NCBI GenBank assembly: GCA_052390275.1
Contig: JBQTHD010000014.1
Span: forward strand, 1 to 64,000
Origin: JBQTHD01 sp052390275
GTDB taxonomy: Bacteria; Actinomycetota; Acidimicrobiia; Acidimicrobiales; AC-14
Direction: 5' to 3'
DNA length: 64,000 nt
The position numbers were made by a program, and so were the translations under genes. Shown here piece by piece: positions 1 to 7,485 of the stretch (positions within the stretch are counted from its first letter, which is position 1; every line of letters starts with the position of its first letter). The notes under the pieces were generated by a model. It was not told the DNA's origin and ran no database searches. It saw only the letters and a program-made list of their open reading frames with translations.

Positions 1-2063
1 CTGCCGGGCGCCTGGCGGGCATCGCCAGCCCAGGAGGGAGTTGCAGCCCGCCGGCCAGTGGTTGTGCGGCAATCAGCCGTGACACCGCAGGACGGGTGAC
101 GGCCCTGGACTACGCCGATGCAGCCACCCCCGACGTCTCCTCGGTCCTCTACGACACCGCTGGGCGGCGCAGGTCGATGACCGACGGATCGGGCACCTCG
201 ACTTGGTCCTGGGACTCTCTTGGGCGACTCGTGGCCTCGGTGGATGGCTCGGGGGCTTCCATGGCTTATGACTACGACGATGCCGGGCGGGCCCGGACCA
301 TCACCTATCCCGGCGGCTTGAACCTCGACCTGGTCACCGGTCCCGATGCCACCATGGCCTCGATGACCGACTGGGCCGGGCGCACGACGCGCTTCGACTA
401 CGACGGCGATGCCAACCTGTCGGCCATCCACTACCCCAACGGCACCCACCAGACCTACGCCTATGACCGGGCGGGGCGTCCCGAGACCATCCGCCTGAAC
501 AATCAGGTCCTGGCCTCGCTCCTGGGCCCCCTGGCCGGGCCAAGCCTGGGCGTCTATGCCAACCATTCCCTGACCCACGACGGCGACAGCCGCCTCGACG
601 TGGTAGGCGCGAGCACCGGGCCGGCCACCTTGGGCCAGGCAGGATCGGACTTCGACTACGACGACTCGGGCCGCCTCGCCGCAGCCTCGGGCTCCACCTA
701 CGGCTATGACCGGTCCAACAACCTCGTCTCCATGGCCAGCACCGCCCTGGCCTACGGCCCGGCCGGCCAGCTGTGCTGGTCGGCACCGGCGCCGGCCAGC
801 GCCTCCTGCGCCAGCCCACCCGCCGATGCCACGACCTACACCCACGATCCCTTGGGAAGGCGCAGCAGCGCCACGGTCGCGAACCAAGGCACCACCACCT
901 ACACCTTCGATGGAGCAGACCACCTCCGAAGCGTGAACGGCCCGGGGGTGGCGGTGGCCTATACCTACGACGGAGACGGCCGTCGCGTGACCAAGACCAC
1001 GGCGGCGCAGCGCTCCACCTTCGTCTGGGACCACGCCGGATCGCTGATGGCCGAGTCCGCTCCGGCGGGGACCACCCGCTACCTCTACGGCCCCTCGTCC
1101 TCGCCCCTGGCCCGCATCGACGCTTCGGGAACCCCGACCTACATCCACACTGGCGCGGGCGGCCACGTCTCGATGCTGACCGGCCCCACCGGAGCCGTCA
1201 CCTCCTCCTACACCTACAGCCCCCACGGAATCCGCCGCGTCTCGGCCAGTGCCGCTACGTCGGTTCCCTTCGGCTACCTCGGCTCCTACCACGACACCGA
1301 AACTGGCCTGATCGCCATGGGAAGCCGCTACCTCGACGCCACCACCGCCTCGTTTCTGTCCCGGGACCCGATCGAGGCCGGCAGCTGCACCCCCTATGAC
1401 TACGCCTGCGGTGACCCGATCAACGGAGTCGACCTCGACGGATCGTTCTGCTGGAGCTGTGCGGCACGGGACGCCGGCAACATCGCAGTGGCCTTCGTCA
1501 CCGTGGCCGGCGGCATCGCCGCAGCCGGGGCCTGTGCTGCCTCGGTGGTCTGTGGCATCGCGGCAGCAGCAGCCATCGGCGCCGCCGCCGGTGCCGCCTC
1601 CTACACCATCTCCACCGCCGGCACCGCCTCTTTCAGCGCCGGTGGCCTGGCCTCCGCCACAGCCATCGGCGCCGCTGCCGGAGCCATCGGAGCCAGCGCT
1701 GGTGCCGCAGCCTCCCGTGTGGCCCCACGAGCGATAGACGACATCGGGCTGTCGGGCCGTGGGCTAGTACCAGCAGCCGGAACACGAGTGCGACCGACCG
1801 GCATCCCTGACGAGTGGCGGATCGTGCCGACGCGGTCTGGAGGCGGCGTCCGCTACTACGACCCGACGAACCCGGGGAACTCGGTACGGGTGATGCAGGG
1901 AAGCCCGAGCAGCCCGTTCTCCAACTCGCAGGCGCCCTACGTTCGGTGGCAGCGGAACGGCCATCCGATCGACGTCAACGGAAACATCCTGCCAACGGCG
2001 AACTCACCGGATGCCCACATCCCGCTCGGTGACTTCCGATTCCTTCCGGAGCTCGTCGGGTGA
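1..2063 (+). CDS. RHS/YD-repeat polymorphic toxin, 3' part (5' end outside window)
   Basis: The frame is open from base 3 to the TGA at 2061-2063, and YD-repeat sequence already precedes the first GTG at 96, so the true start lies upstream of the window. About 430 codons of tyrosine/aspartate-rich repeats (YDxAGR, YDYDDAGR, YTYDGDGR) end in the RHS core-associated segment (YLDATTASFLSRDPIEAG ... DPINGVDLDG). After it comes an Ala/Gly-rich hydrophobic stretch, then an unrelated C-terminal domain of about 90 residues ending in AHIPLGDFRFLPELVG. In RHS proteins the repeats form a shell that carries a variable C-terminal toxin. The toxin's activity cannot be named from sequence alone. A short gene overlaps the stop codon, as expected for a cognate immunity gene. 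Part of the region encoding the C-terminal segment is duplicated 1.5 kb downstream. Confidence 0.9.
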   Translation, partial: AGRLAGIASPGGSCSPPASGCAAISRDTAGRVTALDYADAATPDVSSVLYDTAGRRRSMTDGSGTSTWSWDSLGRLVASVDGSGASMAYDYDDAGRARTITYPGGLNLDLVTGPDATMASMTDWAGRTTRFDYDGDANLSAIHYPNGTHQTYAYDRAGRPETIRLNNQVLASLLGPLAGPSLGVYANHSLTHDGDSRLDVVGASTGPATLGQAGSDFDYDDSGRLAAASGSTYGYDRSNNLVSMASTALAYGPAGQLCWSAPAPASASCASPPADATTYTHDPLGRRSSATVANQGTTTYTFDGADHLRSVNGPGVAVAYTYDGDGRRVTKTTAAQRSTFVWDHAGSLMAESAPAGTTRYLYGPSSSPLARIDASGTPTYIHTGAGGHVSMLTGPTGAVTSSYTYSPHGIRRVSASAATSVPFGYLGSYHDTETGLIAMGSRYLDATTASFLSRDPIEAGSCTPYDYACGDPINGVDLDGSFCWSCAARDAGNIAVAFVTVAGGIAAAGACAASVVCGIAAAAAIGAAAGAASYTISTAGTASFSAGGLASATAIGAAAGAIGASAGAAASRVAPRAIDDIGLSGRGLVPAAGTRVRPTGIPDEWRIVPTRSGGGVRYYDPTNPGNSVRVMQGSPSSPFSNSQAPYVRWQRNGHPIDVNGNILPTANSPDAHIPLGDFRFLPELVG

Positions 2064-2419
2064 CGGGCGTCGTCACGCAGATCGTGATCGACGCTCTTGT
2101 CGAGCTCGCCGACGAGGAGGTTCAGTGTCGACGTTGGACCGCAACACACGGCCCCGAGGTCGGCTCGTTCACCGAAGCTGTGTCGCATCTCCTGGATGAC
2201 AGCGGCTTGGGTGACGCGCTCGACATCGGCAAGGAGGTCTATGGGGCACCGGCCGACGGACTGTTGGCCGAACTCGCCGTCCACCTCACGCGAATCGATG
2301 GCAGCCGGTCGCCTGAGGTTGTCCTCGCCGACAGGCAGATGGATCAGGTGCGAAGGCTCGCCGCGGTTGCGCTTGCGCTGATCGGGAGCGGACAGCGCAG
2401 CGAGGAGTGGGCGCCCTGA
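2060..2419 (+). CDS. Probable immunity protein for the RHS toxin
   Basis: This encodes 119 residues from a GTG that overlaps the toxin stop as GTGA, so translation is probably coupled. The protein is acidic, mostly helical by composition, has no signal peptide or membrane segment, and contains a distinctive LLDDSGLGDAL stretch. Size, acidity, cytoplasmic character and position directly behind an RHS toxin C-terminus match the usual layout of polymorphic-toxin immunity genes. No named immunity family is assigned, and the role is inferred from position. Confidence 0.7.
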   Translation: MTGVVTQIVIDALVELADEEVQCRRWTATHGPEVGSFTEAVSHLLDDSGLGDALDIGKEVYGAPADGLLAELAVHLTRIDGSRSPEVVLADRQMDQVRRLAAVALALIGSGQRSEEWAP

Positions 2420-2534
2420 GACCGTCACGGCCACCGTCGAGCGGTCGCCCAACGGCTCCTCACGCTGGTCGTCTTCGTGGGGACTCTCATCATTGCGATG
2501 GTCGGCAGTTCCGGCCGGCGTTGGGGGATACCGA

Positions 2535-2602
2535 GGTGGTCCCATAACTGGCAACCGGGTGGTCCCATGCCCGCGGCAAAACTCCCCTCAGGGTGGTCCC
2601 AT
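2535..2602 (+). repeat. Three direct copies of GGTGGTCCCAT
   Basis: Identical 11-mers lie at 2535-2545, 2558-2568 and 2592-2602, spaced 23 and 34 bases apart, in the gap between the immunity-like gene and the next small gene. They could be the multiple terminal repeats of a lost insertion sequence (IS21-type ends look like this) or an array of protein-binding sites. No transposase is present nearby. Confidence 0.6.
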
Positions 2603-2639
2603 CAATGTGGCAAACGACAATGTCCCACAGAGGTGAGCA

Positions 2640-2828
2640 ATGAGAATCAAGGATCTTGAAGCGAAGAAGCCAGTTCGCCTCGTCGAGTTGCGCTTGACCC
2701 GAGCAGAGGCGCAGGAGCTTCGAGACGATCTCCACACGCTTCTTGCCGATGGCGGTGACCGTCATGGGCACGTTTCAAGCGCGGACTACCAAACCGAGCT
2801 GACGGTGTGGATAAGCGACGATCAGTAG
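2640..2828 (+). CDS. Small hypothetical protein in the RHS island
   Basis: This encodes 62 residues from an ATG preceded at good spacing by GAGGTG, a plausible ribosome-binding site. The protein is charged, with a likely helix (LRLTRAEAQELRDDLHTLL) followed by a short C-terminal strand region (YQTELTVWI). There is no membrane segment. The family was not recognised. Its place between the immunity-like gene and the displaced toxin cassette suggests it was an immunity or accessory gene for another toxin tip, but this is inference. Confidence 0.55.
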   Translation: MRIKDLEAKKPVRLVELRLTRAEAQELRDDLHTLLADGGDRHGHVSSADYQTELTVWISDDQ

Positions 2829-2988
2829 TCGAGAGGCTCCGCCGGTCAGCGATTGGCGACTGGTCAGCTGTCTCGCGGACGGCGTGGTGCATCCTGGCCG
2901 TTCTTGTCACGACGTTGGTGGGGCTCGGTGTGTCGAACGTTCACGACCATCGTTCAGCCCTCGGCGAATCGCTTGACCCCAACCACGA

Positions 2989-3265
2989 CATCGCCGCAGC
3001 CGGCGCCTGTGCTGCCTCGGTGGTCTGTGGCATCGCCGCAGCAGCAGCCATCGGCGCCGCCGCCGGTGCCGCTTCCTACACCATCTCCACCGCCGGCACC
3101 GCCTCTTCCAGCGCCGGTGGCCTGGCCGCCGCCACAGCCATCGGCGCAGCTGCCGGAGCCATCGGAGCCAGCGCCGGTGCCGCAGCCTCCCGTGTGGCCC
3201 CACGAGCGATAGACGACATCGGGCTGTCGGGCCGTGGGCTAGTACCAGCAGCCGGAACACGAGTG
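2989..3265 (+). pseudogene. Silent duplicate of the RHS toxin linker (orphan cassette)
   Basis: Bases 2989-3265 match 1514-1790 inside the toxin gene with only 7 mismatches in 277 positions and no gaps. The last 80 bases or so are identical. The match stops exactly where the two coding sequences diverge after the peptide LVPAAGTRV. Here the block sits in a frame that begins at a GTG at 2807 with a short membrane-like segment and ends in unrelated sequence at 3406, without the toxin domain seen at 1791-2063. This looks like a displaced C-terminal cassette that has lost its toxin tip. RHS and CDI loci commonly keep such fragments as recombination donors. Confidence 0.75.
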
Positions 3266-3398
3266 GGTCTGCCCCTGCTTTGGTTGACTCGCAGGGTGAT
3301 AGGCATCACGCGGCTTGAGCAGCGGGTCGAAGCAGTATCTCAAACTCGACCGGGGCCGTGGCCGTCGGGCGGCCCGCACCGGCGTCTTGTGCGCAGCC

Positions 3399-3983
3399 CT
3401 ACGTAAAGCAATTAAGGAAGCACCGATGCAGACGGGGGTCGCCGGAAAGTTCGGGATGAAATGCCGCCACCAGGATCGGGCCTTGGCGGCACAGGATGGG
3501 CTGTGTGCCCAGGCTGGCCAGAACCTCGACGCCTTCGCCCAACCTCTCAACCACCGGGGCCCGTATAAAGATCCCTGGAAACACGCCGCCCGTCATTCCT
3601 GCGATTTCCAGGTCGGTTTCGAAACTCTGGGGCTGGCGACCGTAGGCGTTACGGCGCACGCTTATATCGATTGAACCGAGACTTTTCTGGCCAGGCTCGC
3701 CGTCGAGGACCTCGCCCGCCAAAAGAATCATTCCGGCGCAGGTGCCCAGAGCCGGCATTCCCTCGCCCAGCCTCAGGGCGACAGACTCGAACAGGCCGGA
3801 CGACACCATTAGCTTGAAAATGGTCGTGGATTCGCCCCCGGGGATCACCAATGCGTCCACCGAATCGAGGTCGGCAGGCAGGCGCACCGCCTGCGCGTCG
3901 GCCCCTAAACGGCGCAGTACCTCAAGATGCGCAGCACTGGCACCCTGAAGGGCCAGGACTCCGACGCGGGGAGCGGCCCTCAC
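3399..3983 (-). CDS. pdxT: Pyridoxal 5'-phosphate synthase glutaminase subunit
   Basis: PdxT hydrolyses glutamine and channels ammonia to PdxS for PLP synthesis in the cytoplasm. The 194-residue product matches the family length. The nucleophile elbow GTCAGMILLAGE, the QALQG-like N-terminus (VGVLALQGA) and the C-terminal His-x-Glu pair in FHPELSGDPR are all present, so the class I glutaminase triad is intact. The GTG at 3983 is chosen because the conserved RVGVLALQG follows directly. It lies 22 bases after the pdxS stop, so the two genes form an operon. Downstream, where many actinobacteria carry yebC and ruvC, the RHS island debris begins. Confidence 0.95.
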   Translation of the reverse strand: MRAAPRVGVLALQGASAAHLEVLRRLGADAQAVRLPADLDSVDALVIPGGESTTIFKLMVSSGLFESVALRLGEGMPALGTCAGMILLAGEVLDGEPGQKSLGSIDISVRRNAYGRQPQSFETDLEIAGMTGGVFPGIFIRAPVVERLGEGVEVLASLGTQPILCRQGPILVAAFHPELSGDPRLHRCFLNCFT

Positions 3984-4005
3984 CCGGCGGGTGGGCCACC
4001 GACGG

Positions 4006-4956
4006 CTACCAGCCCCGGTCGGCCAGACGGATCGAAACGCCGGATGCGTCGTCGCCCCGCATGGCCTCTCCCAGGCCGCGGCTGACCTTGGCCACGATGC
4101 CGGGCTCGTCGTAGTGGGCGGTGGCCTCGACGATGGCCTTGGCCACGGCCTCGGGGTTGGATGCCTTGAAGATTCCGGAGCCGACGAACACCGCCTGAGC
4201 CCCCAGTTGGCGCACCAGGGCGGCGTCGGCCGGGGTGGCGATCCCACCGGCGCAGAACAGCGGAACCGGCAGGCGGCCCGTATCGGCCACCTCACACACC
4301 AAGTCGTAGGGGGCGGCCAGCCGCTTGGCCCAGCCATGGCGTTCGGTCGGATCGGCGGCGGCCAGGTGACGGATGTCCCCCAGGATGCTCCGGAGGTGGA
4401 GCACGGCCTGGGAGATGTCACCGGTGCCGGCCTCGCCCTTGGATCGAATCAGGGCGGCCCCTTCGGAGATCCGGCGAAGGGCCTCACCCAGATCGGTGGC
4501 CCCGCACACGAAGGGGACGGTGAAGGCCCACTTGTCGATGTGATGGGCGTGGTCGGCCGGGGTCAGGACCTCGCTCTCGTCGACGTAGTCCACGGCCAGG
4601 GCCCCCAGCACCTGAGCCTCGGCGAAGTGGCCGATCCGCGCCTTGGCCATCACCGGGATGGTCACCGCCTTCTGGATCCCCTCCACCATGGCCGGGTCGC
4701 TCATGCGGGCCACGCCGCCCTGGCGGCGGATGTCGGCCGGTACCCGTTCCAGGGCCATCACCGCCACCGCTCCGGCTTCTTCGGCCACCCGAGCCTGGTC
4801 GACATCGACCACATCCATGATCACGCCGCCGCAGAGCATCTCGGCCAGACCCCGCTTGACCAGGCTGGTCCCCCGTCGGGGGTGGCCTGTGCCCGTCGAG
4901 GACCCGGACGGCCCTGCCCCCCGAGTTGGCGATTCGGTCATCGGCTCGTCACTCAC
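4006..4956 (-). CDS. pdxS: Pyridoxal 5'-phosphate synthase subunit PdxS
   Basis: PdxS makes PLP from ribose 5-phosphate, glyceraldehyde 3-phosphate and ammonia supplied by PdxT. It is a TIM barrel that assembles as a dodecamer. The sequence shows the phosphate and lysine motifs ERVPADIR, VMAKARIGH (Lys105, the Schiff-base lysine) and LFCAGGIATPADAAL. The 316-residue product carries about 25 low-complexity N-terminal residues beyond the usual 294. The start could therefore be the GTG at 4956 or an ATG five codons in. A TAGGAT hexamer lies 8 nt before the GTG, so the mRNA may be leaderless. Confidence 0.95.
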   Translation of the reverse strand: MSDEPMTESPTRGAGPSGSSTGTGHPRRGTSLVKRGLAEMLCGGVIMDVVDVDQARVAEEAGAVAVMALERVPADIRRQGGVARMSDPAMVEGIQKAVTIPVMAKARIGHFAEAQVLGALAVDYVDESEVLTPADHAHHIDKWAFTVPFVCGATDLGEALRRISEGAALIRSKGEAGTGDISQAVLHLRSILGDIRHLAAADPTERHGWAKRLAAPYDLVCEVADTGRLPVPLFCAGGIATPADAALVRQLGAQAVFVGSGIFKASNPEAVAKAIVEATAHYDEPGIVAKVSRGLGEAMRGDDASGVSIRLADRGW

Positions 4957-5067
4957 CGCCCGCGATCCTACCGGCGGCCTGGACCTCCCGATGCGCCCGA
5001 CTCGGCGGGAGGGTCCTCGACCGTCAACCCCCGAACTCCCGTTTGGATCGGTCGCCGCCGCGTGAGA

Positions 5068-5348
5068 TCAGGCGACGTCGCGAAACCGACGCAGCGCCTC
5101 GCGGATGATCTCGCTCGGGGTCGTTGCCCGGCCTCGGCGCGCGCTTCCACGGCATGCTTGAGATCGAGATCAAGCTGGACGGGAACGACCTCCGCTGGTG
5201 CCGGGCCGAGCACCGGTCGGCCGCGTTGACCGGCCCTCAGCGCCGCGACGTCGTAGCCGCGTTCGGCCTCGTCCGCCATCGCCTCGATCTCAGCATGGGT
5301 CAGCACCCTGCCGGTCCTGGTCTTATAGGGCTTGGCCTTCTCGGCCAA
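5068..5348 (-). pseudogene. Ribbon-helix-helix (CopG-type) antitoxin, frameshifted
   Basis: From a TTG at 5348, preceded by GGAAGGGA, the frame reads LTHAEIEAMADEAERGYD ... VQLDLDLKHAVEARAEAG and then turns to nonsense. One base off, the reading continues TTPSEIIREALRRFRDVA and stops at 5068. Together they form a typical CopG/ribbon-helix-helix repressor of about 93 residues: a DNA-binding strand (VVPVQLDLDL) and the helices of the RHH fold. The 281-base span is one short of a multiple of three, so a single base is missing. It is either a recent pseudogene or a sequencing error. No toxin partner is evident beside it. Confidence 0.7.
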
Positions 5349-5425
5349 CGGAGTCCCTTCCGCTGGCCTTATCTCGGTGCCCGGCACCGTCTGCACGCGT
5401 AAGGGTCCAGGTGGCGGAGGCGGGC

Positions 5426-6466
5426 TCAGGTGGTGGCCACTGGGGTTCCGGGAGCCACCAGGTGGATGAGCGTGGGTCCGGGGGCAAGGCGGATCGGGGC
5501 ACCGCCGGCATCGCTGAACCGGGTGACCGCTGTGGGCGAGGACTTGGACCATCCACCTCGGGCCACCATCCCCCCCGAGAGGATCCAGGCCTGGCCGGAG
5601 CCGACCACCTCGGCCACCGACACCTTGGCGTCGGCCAGGAAAGGCGAGTACTCGGTGAACTGGACGATGACATTGGCCGGGGCGATCTGGCGTCCGCTCT
5701 CGAGAAGGTGGGGGGCACCGTCGGTGAACCGCTTCCAGCGCAGATCCACCGGATCCCATGCGTAGTCGGCCCGGACCGTCGGGCCAGCGGCCAGGGTGAG
5801 GATGCCGGCTCTGGCGGCCCCTGACGCAGCGAAGGGCTGACCCGGGTCGGTGAACTCGGCCAGAGGCCCTGGGGGACTGGGGGCACCGGAGGACTCGGAG
5901 TAGAGGCGAGCGGTGGAGCTGTAGAGGTTCTGGGGGGAACGGCGGTCGGGACGGCGGGTGTAGGCCGGCGTGGACCGGTCGAACCCGACATCGGTCAGCC
6001 GGGCCGACGGGAGCATGGCCAGCACCGCCGGGGCCCCGCCGGAGTACGCGAAGAGCGGGTCCAGCGGAGCGACGATGTCCAGGTCGCTAGGACGGACCGA
6101 GCGCACTGGTCCGATGAGGGCGGCATCGGTGGAGTGGAAGACGGCGACGAACCGCGTCAAACCCCCCTCGGCCAACTCCTCGTAGATCACGTCGGCGGCG
6201 TCCAGGCCGGCCTGGGGTCGGGCGGCTGCGATGTTGTCGATCTTGACGGCCAGGGCCGGGCGCTCGCGAGCCCGCTCGTCCGTTGCCGGCTGCCCGGTCA
6301 GGGGATAGCGCTCACTGGTCACGGTGGTGGTTGGCGCCTCCGCCGACGACGTGGGCGGCGAGCCCAGCGATGCGGTGCTGGCCGGCGGCCCGGAGGAGCA
6401 GCCGGCGAGCAGTACTCCGGCCCACACCAACCACGCCCAGCCCCGATAGCCGCGCCCCAGCGTCAA
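5426..6466 (-). CDS. DUF3048 (YerB-like) lipoprotein
   Basis: This encodes a 346-residue secreted lipoprotein with a hydrophobic N-terminal segment and lipobox LLAGC, then a Ser/Thr/Ala-rich linker and a globular DUF3048 region (ALAVKIDNIAAARPQAGL, YEELAEGGLTRFVAVF, PVRSVRPSD, SGGAPAVL). The C-terminal half carries the second conserved block (WILSGGMVARGGWSK). The start is a TTG at 6466 with GAGGAG six bases upstream. The biochemical role of DUF3048 proteins is not established. Its position after pimA in a PIM locus fits a cell-envelope role, by context only. Confidence 0.85.
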   Translation of the reverse strand: MTLGRGYRGWAWLVWAGVLLAGCSSGPPASTASLGSPPTSSAEAPTTTVTSERYPLTGQPATDERARERPALAVKIDNIAAARPQAGLDAADVIYEELAEGGLTRFVAVFHSTDAALIGPVRSVRPSDLDIVAPLDPLFAYSGGAPAVLAMLPSARLTDVGFDRSTPAYTRRPDRRSPQNLYSSTARLYSESSGAPSPPGPLAEFTDPGQPFAASGAARAGILTLAAGPTVRADYAWDPVDLRWKRFTDGAPHLLESGRQIAPANVIVQFTEYSPFLADAKVSVAEVVGSGQAWILSGGMVARGGWSKSSPTAVTRFSDAGGAPIRLAPGPTLIHLVAPGTPVATT

Positions 6467-6591
6467 GTTGATCTCCTCGTGTCTCGGTCCCTGGTGACCG
6501 GAATCCTCTGCGATCAGGGGCCGTGCTTAGTTTCGCCCCGGAGGCCGCCGGTTCCTGTTGGCTTCGTCGGCACGCTCATGCGCCCCGGCAC

Positions 6592-7485
6592 TCAGAGTTC
6601 ACGCAGTGCCTGGATCCGGGACTCCAGTTCCTTGGGGTCGGCGGTGGCCGGGTCGGTCAGCCACAACGCCGATGACCAGGCGGGCGCGTCCCGCACCCGG
6701 GACGAGCGGGCCACCTTTTCCAACGCCCCCGCCAGACCGGGTGGGTACCGGGTCAGGGCGGCCCCGGCCAGGTCCGACTCGCTGGCCCCCCCCATCGCCG
6801 GGGGGGCGGCAAAGCGGGTCAGCCGGCTGGGGCCACCCATGCCGGCCGGAGACAGCGGCCGGGCCAACAACCCGCACTCCACGGTGGCGGCGGCGACCTC
6901 CCCCCGGCGTACCGCCGCCAACTGGCGGGCCACCACGCCTTCGAGTTCCACCCGGCTCAATTGCTCCAGCAGGCCCCTGGTCACCACCAGGAACGATCGG
7001 TCGGGGCGATGACCAACCATGGCCACGTTGGTACATGGATCATCGATGACGAACAGTTCCGGCCGGTCCAGGCCTGTGGCCAGGCACAGCCCGGTCACCA
7101 GGTTCTCCAGGCGGGCATGGCGGTGGGCGTCGGCCGCCACCGCGCCGCTGGCCCGGACGAGGGCCTGGCCCACCCGGCCCACCGCCCGCGAGGCCAGGGC
7201 TCCGGCCACCCCGAGCCCGGCGGCGGCACCGAGGACGGCTCCCCATCCGGGAACGGCGAACACCAAAAGGCCCACCAGCGTCCCCGCCAGCATCCCTCCG
7301 GTGGCGGCCAGGGCCAGGGCGAGGGCCACCAACCGCCGGCAGCGCTGGCGGTTGTAGCGCTCCGCCGATGCCGATGAACCCAGCCGGGGCTTGGCTTTCC
7401 CGCCGACCCGTGGCGCCCGGCGGCGACCCGCCCGACCAGAGGTGGCGAGCGATGACTGGGGACGGACCCGGCCCGGTTCAGTCAT
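6592..7485 (-). CDS. M48 (HtpX-like) peptidase homologue lacking the zinc motif
   Basis: This encodes 297 residues with a basic N-terminus, a hydrophobic double segment (about 52-105) and a soluble region resembling HtpX/M48 peptidases: ELFVIDDPCTNVAMVGHRPD, then LVVTRGLLEQLSRVELEGV. Where active members read HELAH, this protein has RQLAA at residues 187-191, so both zinc-binding histidines and the catalytic glutamate are missing. The fold may remain but proteolysis should not. The frame is intact over its full length, which argues for a retained non-catalytic function rather than decay. It overlaps the pimA 3' end by 8 bases, implying co-expression. Confidence 0.75.
   Translation of the reverse strand: MTEPGRVRPQSSLATSGRAGRRRAPRVGGKAKPRLGSSASAERYNRQRCRRLVALALALAATGGMLAGTLVGLLVFAVPGWGAVLGAAAGLGVAGALASRAVGRVGQALVRASGAVAADAHRHARLENLVTGLCLATGLDRPELFVIDDPCTNVAMVGHRPDRSFLVVTRGLLEQLSRVELEGVVARQLAAVRRGEVAAATVECGLLARPLSPAGMGGPSRLTRFAAPPAMGGASESDLAGAALTRYPPGLAGALEKVARSSRVRDAPAWSSALWLTDPATADPKELESRIQALREL

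Noticed and set aside
2807..3406. Membrane protein gene of 199 codons
   Set aside because: Most of its length is the duplicated toxin linker and the end is unrelated sequence; it is better described as a cassette scar.
3315..3674. Plus-strand gene opposite the end of pdxT
   Set aside because: No conserved motif, and it is antisense to the well-supported pdxT C-terminus.
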